From NCBI GenBank assembly GCA_002049455.2, contig KV918830.1, positions 1 through 64,000 of the forward strand: 64,000 nucleotides of DNA, in the 5' to 3' direction. The notes beneath the pieces were generated by a model. That model did no database searches. It was not told the DNA's origin and saw only the letters and a program-made list of their open reading frames with translations. Shown here piece after piece: positions 1-10,172 of this stretch (the stretch's first letter is position 1; each line of letters begins with the position of its first letter). The DNA is from Porphyra umbilicalis. Taxonomy: Eukaryota; Rhodophyta; Bangiophyceae; Bangiales; Bangiaceae. The position numbers and the translations under genes were made by a program.

Positions 1-2784
1 GACATAGCCGTCTGGTTGCTCCATGTAGACCTCCTCGTCAAGGTCGCCGTTGAGGAATGCCGTCTTGACGTCCATCTGATGTAGCTCCCACCCGTTCGCC
101 GCCGTCATCGCCAGGATGCATCGGATGGTAGTGAACTTGGCCACAGGCGCGAACGTCTCGTTGAAGTCGAGCCCCTTGATCTGCCGGTTCCCCATGAAGC
201 ACAGGCGCGCCTTGAGCCGCGTCGTGTTGTTCTCGTTCTTGTCAACCTCGTTCTTGACCTTGTACACCCACTTGCCCTTCAGCACGCGTCGACTGGCTGG
301 GCGATCCGTCAAGCGCCAAGTCTTGTTCTTGCGGATGGCCTCCATCTCCTCGTCCATGGCAATCTGCCTCCTAGCCGATTCCTGCCCTTTAACGGCTTGC
401 ACGTACGTCGTGGGCGCCTCGTGAGAAACCAGGCTCACCGGGCGCAAGTACTCGACAGGGGGTCGCCGCGCTCTGCCGCTCCGACGCAGCGTGTCTTGAA
501 AGCCGCCACTACCTTGATTGTCATCCGCGTACTTGTCAGATCCATCGTCTTTCTTGTCGTCCTTGTCGTCATTGTCAGCATCTACGTCTTCGCCGTCGCT
601 TGCAGAGCGCAAACCCGTCTCGACTCCAACGTTTTGGTCTCCGGGAAGCTCCTTTGCATATTCTGCCACCTCGCTTACGTTTGTTTCGGCGAACACGACG
701 CTTCGTGCCTTGACGACCTTGCCGTCGTCGAGGATGACCTTGTACGCCTTGCTGCCGTCGGGATAGCCTAAGAAGACGCCCTTCGCCGCCTTGTCGCCAA
801 ACTTGTCGTCGATGTGACTCTTGTGCACCTCCACCCAGCATGTCGACCCAAACACCCGCATGTGGCTTACGTAGGGCTTACTTCCGGTCCACAGCTCAAA
901 AGGCGTCTTGCCGACGGGAAACGCCCGGCTGGTGACGCGGTTGTTGATGTAGACCGCCGTCTTGATGGCATCTGCCCAAAGATCTTGATCGACGTGCTTG
1001 TGTCGCATCATGGTGCGAGCCATTTCCACGAGAACTCGGTTGAGCCGCTCAGCAACCCCGTTCTGCTGCGGCGTGTCGGGCACCGTGGTCTGGTGCGGCG
1101 TGGCGTTCACATCTTAAAGAGCCTTCAATGCGGTCGACACGTACTCGCCGCCATTGTCGGAGCGTAGGATCTTGATCTTGGTTCCCGTGTGCAGCTGCGC
1201 CTTCGTCAGCCACTTCTTGTACTCAGAGAGCAGATCGCTCTTCTTCTGCAGGAAGACCACGTCTTTCCAGCGGGAGAAGTCGTCGGTGAAGGTGCAGAAG
1301 TAGAGCGCACCGCCACGCGACGGCTCCGACATTGGCCCGCCCAGGTCCGAGTGCACGAGCTGCAGGCGCTTGCTGACTCGACCTCCTCCTGCACTAGGCA
1401 TAGGCGTCATAGCCGCCTTCCCATACACGCACGGCTCGCAGACGTCCTTGACCGCCATGGAAGAGCACTTGTGTCCATCGATGTCCTTGTTCTTGATCAT
1501 CCGCTTAACGCCAGCCACGTTGACGTGCTCAAGGCGCTCATGCCAGAGCTGAAGAGAAGTCATCGCAGCAATATCGAACAGTGGGGCCATGTCCAGGTGG
1601 TAGAGCCCGCTCTTCCGCATGCCGCACGCAGCGACCTTGTCGCTAATCTTGATGATCGTCTTACCGCCCTTGAATGACACTTTTGCACCACGCTCCTCCA
1701 TCAGGCCGACCGACATGAGGTTGTAGCCCATGGTAGGAACATGGAGTACCTTCTCCAACTTGATCTTGCGCGTCTTGCCGTGAACGATGACATTGAGCAC
1801 GACGGTTCCGACGCCCGCCGTGGCTACGGACCCCTTGTCACCCATGGTGACGCTGCGTCCCGTGGTCGTCTGGCAGTCGTCGAAGCACCCGCGCATCCAG
1901 CACATGTGTGCAGACGCCGCAGAATCGACGAGGCACGACTTGGAGATGTCATCGGTGTCAGCCGCATTGCCCACCAGACAGATGGCGTCGTCGCTGTCGC
2001 TACCATCGTCAGCCGCAATCGCGGCCACCTTGTCCTGTCTCTGCTTCTTGGCCTTGAGCTCTGGGCAATCGTGAGAGATAAGCCCAAACTTATGGCAGTA
2101 GCAACACTCGATCTTGGAGAGGTCACCACGGCGGCCTTGGCCTCGATAGTTGGCGCCGACGAGTGCCTCATCGCCAATGCGCTTCGTCGCCGGTGACGTG
2201 TCCGCCTGCCGCCGCTCCTCCTGAAGCAAGCGGCTATTGACAAAGTCGAGGCTCAGCTCGTGCTCCTTCTTGGCGTCGAAAGCCACCAGCAGGTTCTCGT
2301 ACTTGGACGTCAGCCCGTTGAGGACGCTCATGGCAACGTCCATCTCCGTCACCTCGCCGCTCATGGCTTTGAGGTTTTCGTTGAGGTTGCGCACGCGGTT
2401 GATGTAGCCCAGCATGCCCTCGCCGACGGTCATTTCGAAGGTGTAGAACTCGCGTCGCGCCTTCATCTTGTTCAACAAACTCTTGCGCTGGAAGACACCT
2501 TGCAGCGTCGACCACATTTCCGCCGTCGTCTTGCAGCCCGCCACGTGCTCGAGCTGCTCAGATCCGAGGGTGAGCCCGATGATGGCGCTCGCCTTCATGT
2601 CTCGACGCTTCCACATCGCCGACTCGCGGGCATCCGCGTCCGTCGGCTTGCCGTCTTCGTCAAGCATATCGTCCAGGTCGCGCAGCGCGAGGACCATCTT
2701 AATGCGCTGACGCCACTCGTGGAAGTTCATCTCCGTCAACTTGTCGATCTTGATGCCGCCCATGCCGGCAGCGCCTCCGTGCAT
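1..2784 (-). pseudogene. Ty1/copia gag-pol polyprotein, 3'-truncated by window edge, one internal stop
   Basis: Reading leftward from an ATG at 2784, one frame is open to the window edge except for a single TAA at 1114-1116. The order is: gag (about 2784-2150); a zinc knuckle near 2085-2125 whose expected His is Leu (FGLISHDC); protease with DSA in place of the usual DSG (LVDSAASAHM); the GAG-pre-integrase motif (LWHERLEHVN); integrase with SDNGGEY just before the stop; then, after the stop in the same frame, TVPDTPQQNGVAERLN. The first part of reverse transcriptase follows (FNETFAPVAKF, QMDVKTAFLNGDLDEEVYM) and is cut by position 1. This order (integrase before reverse transcriptase) defines copia. 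The stop lies inside the integrase core, so this copy cannot make a full polyprotein without readthrough. The rest of reverse transcriptase, RNase H and one LTR lie left of the window. I could not delimit an LTR on the right side. Confidence 0.95.
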
Positions 2785-3536
2785 GATGGCTTCTTGGCGT
2801 AGCGCCCGACCTTGCCGAGCCGTGCGCCTTGACCGTCACGTCCTTGAACCACCTTGACCTCGTCTTCTTCGCACTTGCCGCGACCGCCGCGACACCAGCT
2901 GGCACACCTTTCTCTTGGCACAGCCCCGGCTCTGGGCCCAAAACCTGTTGGGATTCGAAAATTGTACCACTCAGCTACAGCCACAATACCGGTGTGAATG
3001 GTCCTGAGGAGTTCAAACTTAAGATCCAACGACGCGTGGCTGGACGCCGCGGCCGCAGACGTATGAGGCGGAGGAACGCAGCCAAGGAAGGAGCCGACGC
3101 AGGGCAACTCGGCCACGCGGTCGGAACCGTCGGTCAGCCGGAGCTTGGACAGCACGTCGCGCACGCTGGCGACGTCGCGTCTTAGGGCGTCGGCGTCAGC
3201 CAGAACAGATGCAATGTCCCGCGCCTGGCGCATGGCCCACGCACGGCTCGTTCGGGGAAGGCCGGCAGCACGTGCATCGGCCGCTTCTGCTGCCAATGCC
3301 TGATGACAGGGCCATTCTGCCCCATGCGGCCTACAGACGCCGCCGACTGTGCGGTCGCCGTGTTGCAGAGGCGGGGCACAGTCGCCGACCGAGGACACGC
3401 GCGCGGGCCAGCACGTGCGGCGCCACTGGCGAGAACGACGGCTCAGCTTGCAACGCCCGTCAACTGCTCCAGCGCAGATTGGCGCGTGGCTCGCTCGATG
3501 CGTCTCTCCCGCGCAGCGGCGTGATGGCGGGCGCAT
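2736..3536 (-). other. hypothetical minus-strand ORF segment upstream of copia gag
   Basis: An open frame of 266 codons overlaps the first bases of the copia gag in another frame. The part from about 3240 to 2960 looks most protein-like: it holds a helical, charged segment (DIASVLADADALRRDVASV) followed by ordinary mixed residues. I recognise no domain. It may be the last exon of the hypothetical gene to its right, or simply leader sequence of the copia element. GC-rich DNA produces long chance frames, so support is weak. Confidence 0.2.
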
Positions 3537-4306
3537 CTGTCCACGAGCGCAATTGTCCGTCGCACCTGTGCCGTAGGTCGACCCAACCCGCGTGCATTGG
3601 CGTTAACCACGGTCTGGCCTTCGACAAGCATGCGCACGACAGCGCGCACCCCGGAACGCTCTGCCATTCGCCGCGTCCTTGCCGACAGGCCGTAGTACCC
3701 CACCCCCCTGTCGGCGTCGTCCTCCTCAGAGAGGTCGCTGTCGCCGTCGACGACACCCGCCCACCGGTCCAAGCGAGCGCGCCGCGCCGTCTCCGCAACC
3801 TCACCGGTCACCCCACCAATGTCCGGCACGAACCGCTGCGCCGAAGCGTTCTCGATGCGCCGCCACACCCGGCGGGTGGGCGAGCAGAACGTGAACGTCG
3901 GCGGCCGCTCGACAGCCTGAAGCATCGTCATCCGAATGGTGCCCGCCCGTGGCAGGTCGTCACTGGACGGCAGTCGCGTCCCCGAAGGTGCGGCAAACCT
4001 CGGAGTTGTCTTTGGCCCGCGGAGTAAAGGCCGTACGGAGACGGGCGCCGGCGCTGCGGGCGCGCGCTGACGGTCAACGGCACACGTAGCAGGCCCACCC
4101 GACCCCGAGTGCACAAGGCGCACCTTTCGTGGCGACGGCTTTGCGGCGTCGCTCGCCGAAAGCCCGTCGTCGCAGCTCCCACGTTGTCCGCCAGCACCGT
4201 CGGTGCCTCCCACACTCAGACATTGACGCAACGCAGGCCCTCCACACCCCAACCATTGGTAAGTACATACACCCGTGGTGGCGTCGCTGGCGCCGGATGC
4301 CCCCAC
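3443..4306 (-). CDS. hypothetical protein segment, Arg/Ala-rich with acidic patch
   Basis: An open frame of 287 codons. The second half is coding-like: a Thr/Phe/Pro-rich stretch, an acidic run (DSDLSEEDDADRG) and a long Arg/Ala-rich helical tail ending near SALEQLTGVAS. No known domain is recognised. A minus-strand frame to its right (4216-4785) has a similar mixture of acidic patch and Arg-rich helices, so the two may be exons or frameshifted parts of one gene. No splice sites were established. Confidence 0.33.
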   Translation of the reverse strand: MGASGASDATTGVCTYQWLGCGGPALRQCLSVGGTDGAGGQRGSCDDGLSASDAAKPSPRKVRLVHSGSGGPATCAVDRQRAPAAPAPVSVRPLLRGPKTTPRFAAPSGTRLPSSDDLPRAGTIRMTMLQAVERPPTFTFCSPTRRVWRRIENASAQRFVPDIGGVTGEVAETARRARLDRWAGVVDGDSDLSEEDDADRGVGYYGLSARTRRMAERSGVRAVVRMLVEGQTVVNANARGLGRPTAQVRRTIALVDRCARHHAAARERRIERATRQSALEQLTGVAS

Positions 4307-4785
4307 AACCCAAAAGGCGTCAGTGCCGCTGGCGCCGTCTCTGCGCGCCTGACGTGCGTCATTAAGGTTGCCAAAACCTGCGCGGGGTCGCCGGTGGGAG
4401 CAGCAGCAGCGACAACACGCTGCTGCCGACGAACTGTGGCACGGTTTGGCCGAATGGCGACCTCTACCGCAGTGCGCTGCCGACGCAGCGTGCAGCGCGC
4501 AGTTGTATCGAGCACGTCGGCCACGGTGCGAGCAAGTCGTCGTGGCTCATCGGCGTCGTCATCGTCGATGTGGGACGAAGCGCGGGCCTCATTAAGCTCC
4601 GGCCCATCAAGGAGGAGATGGGTGTTGGAACAGTCCATGTCATGCGCCGCCGCGACGGTGACAGAAGACCACTTGGAGCTACTCGGCAGGCATCGACGCT
4701 GAGGCCCAGTCTTGACGGCAGGCATCGACGCGGAGGCCCAGTCTTGACGGCAGGCTCCAAACGTGCAGGCACGCGTGTTGTCCAA
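4216..4785 (-). CDS. hypothetical protein segment with Asp-rich patch
   Basis: An open frame of 189 codons. It contains an acidic patch (SHIDDDDADEPRR) followed by a helical Arg/Thr/Val segment and a Pro-rich tail. It overlaps the following minus-strand ORF in another frame, which suggests an intron or frameshift between them. Its first 35 or so codons run through the 32-bp tandem repeat at 4684-4754, so the true start is probably inside or after the repeat. No family is recognised. Confidence 0.3.
   Translation of the reverse strand: MDNTRACTFGACRQDWASASMPAVKTGPQRRCLPSSSKWSSVTVAAAHDMDCSNTHLLLDGPELNEARASSHIDDDDADEPRRLARTVADVLDTTARCTLRRQRTAVEVAIRPNRATVRRQQRVVAAAAPTGDPAQVLATLMTHVRRAETAPAALTPFGLWGHPAPATPPRVYVLTNGWGVEGLRCVNV
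4684..4754. repeat. 32-bp tandem repeat, about 2.2 copies
   Basis: The unit begins CGGCAGGCATCGACGC and ends CAGTCTTGA. Copy 1 is 4684-4715, copy 2 is 4716-4747, and a partial third copy follows to 4754. The two full copies differ at one base, so the duplication is recent or homogenised. Confidence 0.9.
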
Positions 4786-5099
4786 TCAGCGGGCGCCAAT
4801 CCAAACAGGTCATTGGAACGACATGTTCCCATTGGCCGGCAAGCTCCGATGCACGTCGTGCAAGGGATGGCAAAGTTGAGGCGGGTCCTCAGGACACAGA
4901 GTTTCTGGCCGCAGATGCCGCATATGTGTGGTACCAGTACAGCGCAACAACGGACGGTGCGGGAGACGCAGCCGTTTTGGGTATCGGCCCCGGTGAGGGA
5001 CGCGCTCTCGGCGACGCGCTGGACAAGACATACATGCTCGCCACCTCGTTGGCGGAGACGCTATCGTCGTGAGAGTCGCGTCGGAGGCGGCGAGACAGA

Positions 5100-7390
5100 A
5101 CCGGACGGTCCTGTTGGTCGGCTCCTCGGCTGTGGTAGGCCTCAACTCGGGCTGATGTTTGGGGACGCGCCCAGCTTCGACGCGGTTCACGCCGTCGTCG
5201 TGCTGGCCGCGGAGTGCGACGAAGAGGTGGCTGCTATCGCTGCGATCGCGGCGGCGACGAACAAGGCAGCAGGCATTTTGCGCTTCTCGTTGGTGTCGGG
5301 GCCCACCGGAAGGCCCGTGTGGTTGATGACCTGAAGTACGGCGACGCGGGCGTGCCGTCGCCGTGCGCGCCCAGCAGGGCGACACAGTTGTAGCCGCCGC
5401 CGTGTCAGGCGCGGCGGCGTCGCTCAAGGCGGCCGACGATTGCGCTTTGCGACCGCGCCGTGGCCAAAGATGTTGTCCTCGTTCTTCGAATCGTCACAAA
5501 CGTCGACGCGGTTGCCGCCGTCGTCGTGCGCGCCGCCGACGGCGACGCAGGTGTGGGCACCGTCGAGGCGCCCGCGGCAGCGACTCACACGACGACAGGC
5601 GGCTTGCGCACCTCCTTGGCGCCATTGCCAACGACGTTGCGCTTGATAAGGACGACGTGGCCGTCGCCGACGCGGTTGTCGCCGGCGTGGGGCGCGCCGC
5701 TGAGGGTGACGCAGAAGTGGCTGCCACCGCGTCGACCGCGGCGGCGTCGCTCAAGGAGACCCACGGCTTGCGCTGCTCGTCGGCGTCGTGGCTGACGACA
5801 CTGCGCTCGATTCTGGCAACGCGACCAGCGCTAACACGGTTGCCGTCGTCGTCGTGCGTGCCGCAGACAACGACGCAAATTTCGCCGCCGTCGGCTGATC
5901 GCGGCGGCGACACACACGACGACTGGCAGCTTGCGCACTGCGTCGGCGTCATCGCCGACGACGTTGCGCTCGATATTGTCGACGTCGCCGTCGCCGACGC
6001 GGTCGTCGCCGGCGTGGTGCGCGCCGCTCAGGAAGACACAAAAGTGGCTGACACCGCGTCGACCGCGGCGGCGTCGCTGAAGGCGACCGACTGCTTGCGC
6101 TTCTCGTCTGCGCCGTGGCCGACAACGTTGAGCGTGTGGTTGGCATCGCGACGAACGCCGAAGCGGTCGCGGCCTGCGTCGCGCGCGCCGCAGAGGGCGA
6201 CGCAGCTGTAGCCGCCGGCGTGGCAGGCGCGGCGGCGACGTCCAAGACGACCAACGGCTTGCGTTCTTCGTCTGCGCCGTGGCCGTCGACGTTGCGCTCG
6301 TTTCTGCAAACGTGAAAGACGCCAAAGAGGTCGTCGCCACCGTTGCAGGCGCCGCGGGGGGCGACGCAGGTGTCGCCGCCGGCGTGGCAGGCGCGGCGGC
6401 GACGTCCAAGGCGACCAACGGCTTGCGTTGCTCGTCGTCGCCGTGGCCGTCGACATTGCGCTCGTTGTTGGAAAAGTGACAAACGCCGAAGCGGTCATCG
6501 CCACCGTTGAGCGCGCCGCGGAGGGCGACACAGGCGTCGCCGCCGTCGGGGCGCCCGCGGCGGAGACGCACAGGGCAATTGACGGCTTGCGCTGCTTTGT
6601 CGGCGCCGTGGGCGACGACGTTCTACTCGTTCTTTCAATCATAACAGACGTGTCGACGCGATTGCCGCCGTCGTCGTGCGCGCCGCCGATGGCGACGCAG
6701 GTGTGGTTGCCGTCAGGGCGCCCGCGGCGGCGACGCACACGACGACGGGCGGCTTGCGCACCTCGTCGGCGTCATCGCCGACAACGGTGCGCTCGGTATT
6801 GACGACGTCGCCGTCCCCGATGCGGTCGTCGCCGGCGTGGTGCGCGCCGCTGGGGGTGACGCAGAAGTGGCTGCCACCGCGTCGACCGCGGCGGCGTCGC
6901 TCAAGGCGACCGACGGCTTGCGCTGCTCGTCGGCGCCGTAGCCGACGACGTTGCGCGTGTGGTTGGCATCGCGACGAACGCCGAAGCGGTCGTGGCCTTT
7001 GTCGCGCGCGCCGAAGACGGCGACGCTGTTCTAGCTGCCATCGTGTCAGGCGCGGCGGCGACGTTCAAGGCGACAGACGGATTTCGCTCCTCGTCGGCGC
7101 CCTCGCCGACGGCGTTGCCCTCGTTTTACACGACCTCATCGACGCCTTCGCGGTCGAGGCTGGCGTGGCGTGCGCCACGGAGGGCAACACAGCCGTGGGT
7201 GACATCGCATAGATTGTGGGGTCGACGCTCAAGGCGAGCGCTGTATTTTCCTGCACGTTCACGTCGTCGCGAACCGCGGTGTACTTGTCGTTGCCGACGC
7301 TGACGTCGCCGTTGTCGTGCGCGTCGCATGCGGCGACGGAGGAGTCGCCGCCGCTGCGGTGACAGCGGCCGCGACGGTCACGGCGACGCC
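5100..7390. repeat. Tandem array of ~164-bp units (about 13 units)
   Basis: An anchor related to GGCTTGCGCTGCTCGTCGGC recurs at about 5274, 5437, 5601, 5765, 5928, 6092, 6256, 6420, 6584, 6751, 6915, 7079 and 7240, so spacing is 161-167 and mostly 164 bp. A weaker unit is visible near 5105. Within a unit the DNA reads as an Ala/Val/Asp-rich peptide, for example AEAVVACVARAAEGDAAV and AAATSKATNGLR. Because 164 is not a multiple of three, this peptide frame shifts at each unit boundary and no single ORF spans the array. Long frames on either strand here are by-products of the repetition. It may be a decayed coding repeat, a set of repeated exons or a satellite. The sequence alone does not decide. 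Confidence 0.85.
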
Positions 7391-7474
7391 TGTTGAGCGC
7401 CGCCAGTCGTCGCCTGTTTCTCGGTCGTCGTGGAGGTCATGTCTAGCGTAGACATTTGACTAATTGCTGTCACA

Positions 7475-8473
7475 ATGCTGCACAACAGCGTCAGCCGCAA
7501 CATCATTTACAAGAGTACCGGCGTCACGCGGTCGACGCTCAACCGCTGGCAGCGGTACTACCGTGACCACGGGTCGGTTTGGAGGGACCCGGTGCTGCGC
7601 AACCGGCACGAGGACAATTGCGCGTTAGACATGACGCTGCTGTCGGCCATTGTCACGTGGGTGCGAGAGAACTCCCGCGGGCTTCTGCGCGAAGCCTCTA
7701 CCATGCTGGACATGATGCGCAACCATCCAAGCGGCGAGTTCATCGGCCTACGCTGCTCGAAGAGCACCGTCGACCTCCACCTTAACAAGCTGGGCTTCAC
7801 CCGTAAGGTCGTGTTGCGGCTGTTCAGGGAGTCGTCGGCGCCTCGGCGGCTGACGCACGCGGCAATTCGCGAGCACATTCCTCGTCGCTGTATCGTGTCC
7901 ATTGACGAGACGCACACCGATGGCGGTGACGTCTTCCGTCGCTTTTGACGAGACCTGGCGCACGACCGCTCTCGTCTGCTGGATCGCGACCCGCGCACTG
8001 TGCCGCGGACGAGCACTACGATGGCGGTGTCGAGCGACGGTGGCATCCTCGGCTTCCAGTCTGTTGTCGTAGGCAAGGAGGCGCTGACGGCGGCGCACTG
8101 GCGACTGTTCGTGTAGAACCTCATACCAAAGTTGGGTTTCTAAGTTCCAGGGAGGCCGTGGACCCAGCAGCCGGACAATTGCGTCGTCTTGTTGGACAAC
8201 GCTTCCATCCACGACGCGGCCGGAGACACCTTCCTAGGCAACAACGGCGTACCGTTCTTGCGATTGCCGAGGTACAGCCCCGACCTGCAGCCCATCGAGG
8301 GCGTCTTCAATGACTTGAAGATGATTATTCGCAACTTGGTCTACGTTCGACCAGAACTACTCGACCAGCCGCATTTTCTGCAGGCCACGGCTGCCAGCAT
8401 GCTCACTCGGTGCCAAATTATTGGACAATTTGATCAAATGGACATTGGGATCGCATCGAATCTTGCTGAATAA
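7475..8473 (+). pseudogene. Tc1/mariner-family transposase, three in-frame stops
   Basis: One frame runs from the ATG at 7475 to the TAA ending at 8473. It starts with a helix-turn-helix region (STGVTRSTLNRWQRYY). The catalytic triad is present: first Asp at 7904 in SIDE, second Asp at 8195 in LLDNASIHD, and Glu at 8297 in RYSPDLQPIEGVF, 34 codons after the second Asp, as in Tc1-type enzymes. The frame is interrupted by TGA at 7946, TAG at 8114 and TAA at 8141, with no frameshift visible. All three fit C-to-T changes from CGA, CAG and CAA, but that is inference. Terminal inverted repeats were not identified. The protein acted as a cut-and-paste transposase; this copy is inactive. Confidence 0.9.
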
Positions 8474-9551
8474 ATTTCGATCCCGTGTGTCTCGGCAATC
8501 GTCAAGCACTCGACCACCATGTTTAACGCGGGCTGACGACATTGCCGAACGGCCTATCCCCTCAGACAGTGACAGCAACGGGTGTCGCTCTGGCTCCTAC
8601 GAGCGCCGTACACAGGTGGTGCCCCTCCCAGCTGGTGGCCCGGCCCCTCTAAGGCGCTTCGCGTGGGCCTCAGCCGCTGCGCACCCGTCGACGCAGCCAC
8701 CCCGGCCTCGCAGCCAGCGGCCGGGCGCCACGTCCGAGAAACACTGGCATAGTTCCCAACGGCACGCGCCTGGCACGCACTTTTTTTATTGATAGTCGGC
8801 GCACATGGCCATGCCGCTGCCCCAAAAGCCGAGGACGGGCGTATTCTGGCTGTTTGACATGTGTGCACGCGTGGCGCACTGCAGTCGGCAGCGCGCGAGG
8901 TCAGGCATGTGTCCCCTCGCTGACCCAACGCGTTGCTGAAATGCAGTTGCACCCTGCATCGGACGGCGCGCTGAGCCACACTGTGCCTACCAGCGCAGCT
9001 GAGAAGCTTTTGAATGGGCAGCATCGGCCGTGCACCACCAAGACGAACAAGAGCATCCATTGTGGGTATGCTGTAGTGGGATTATGCACTTACGGCGACT
9101 CGAGACCGTCTCAAGGCTTGCGTCTGCGAATCTGTGGCCCTGGATTGATATGAGATTCTGCTAAAGCGCAAAGATCGTCGTTTCCGATCGAGCACCCCGC
9201 CCAATCGACGCATCAGGGAAAAAATTTGATAAAGTGGACCACGTTTTTCTGCCGGACAGAGGGATCTCGTGAAACTGTCTTGGTCCTGGAGGGTCGGCGC
9301 TGCAGGGTCCCTTTTCAGGAAGCTGGAGAGGGGTGGCGCTTCAGACGGTTTGTTCTGGGAGGTCTTGGTGTGGGGGTGGAGCGTCACGGTCGTCATTGGC
9401 AACCGATCGCGCATGCCGTCGTCGTCATCGTCACCCCCGTTGTGGTTGCAACAGGCTCTCCCGGGACCGCGCAGTGCACTGCCACGCTCGTTCTCTGGCT
9501 TCACTCTTGTAGTACCACAATCTAGGGGGTTATCTCAGAAGGAGGGAAGTA
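8474..9551. other. No gene recognised
   Basis: Mixed-composition DNA after the Tc1 pseudogene. Short open frames occur on both strands but none shows a recognisable motif or consistent coding character. It may include the end of the Tc1 element and the 5' region of the retroelement-like frame to the right. Confidence 0.5.
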
Positions 9552-9654
9552 ATGGCCGTCTCAGCCGCTCGCGCGACACCCGCTATGGGACTCGAGGTCC
9601 GGGAAGTCGGGCCGATCGAAACGCCAAGACATCGAGACACGGTTTACTTGCCGG

Positions 9655-9749
9655 CGACGACGGTGCCTCCCACCGTCGTCGCCCTTCGTCCTAAAAGGGC
9701 GGAAACCGTCGCCCGGGCCCAATTTCCCCAAATGGGAATTGACCCGGGC
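9655..9749. repeat. Two adjacent hairpins
   Basis: The first is an 11-bp perfect stem at 9655-9681 (CGACGACGGTG, five-base loop, inverse copy). The second at 9711-9749 pairs GCCCGGGcCCAATT with GGGAATTGaCCCGGGC around a short AAA-containing loop. They sit just before the GC-rich block and the gag-like frame, where a 5' leader would lie. A structured leader of a retroelement is possible but unproven. Confidence 0.6.
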
Positions 9750-10172
9750 CGTCACCAACCAATGCAGATAATTCCCTCCATGCATGTCAAGTCCCCCGAG
9801 GCGATCATTACAAACGAGGGGGAGAAACCGTCCCGCGCGCAACGCGCTGCACCCGCCGCGTGGCGCCCGGTCGGCCGTCGCCTGCCGCGCGCTCTCGGGC
9901 GCGCCAGCGCCCGCTCGGGCGCGCCAACCCGGCCTCCCGCGGGGCCCGCGTGCCGGGCGCGGCGGATCGGGTGCGCTCCCTCAAGTGGCCCGAGCCGGGC
10001 AGCGGGGCCGCCCCCTCGCCCGGCCATCCCGCGTCGCCAACCTGTCGGCCACCACCGCCGCTGGCGTCGCCACCACGCGTCGGGGACCGACGTCCCCCGC
10101 CGTCGCCGACGTCCCCGCGGTGGCCCCCTGGCGCATAGGGGGCCTCGTAGTACTGCATCCCCTTCGGCTGAG

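Noticed and set aside
2945-2995. Minus-strand tRNA-like words (GTAGCTGAGTGGTA and TTCGAATCCC)
   Set aside because: They resemble a D-arm and a T-arm but are only about 20 bases apart. No anticodon arm or matching acceptor stem exists, so there is no tRNA.
5100-7390. CRISPR-like array
   Set aside because: Units are 164 bp and similar throughout, with no short constant repeat separated by variable spacers, and the context is eukaryotic.
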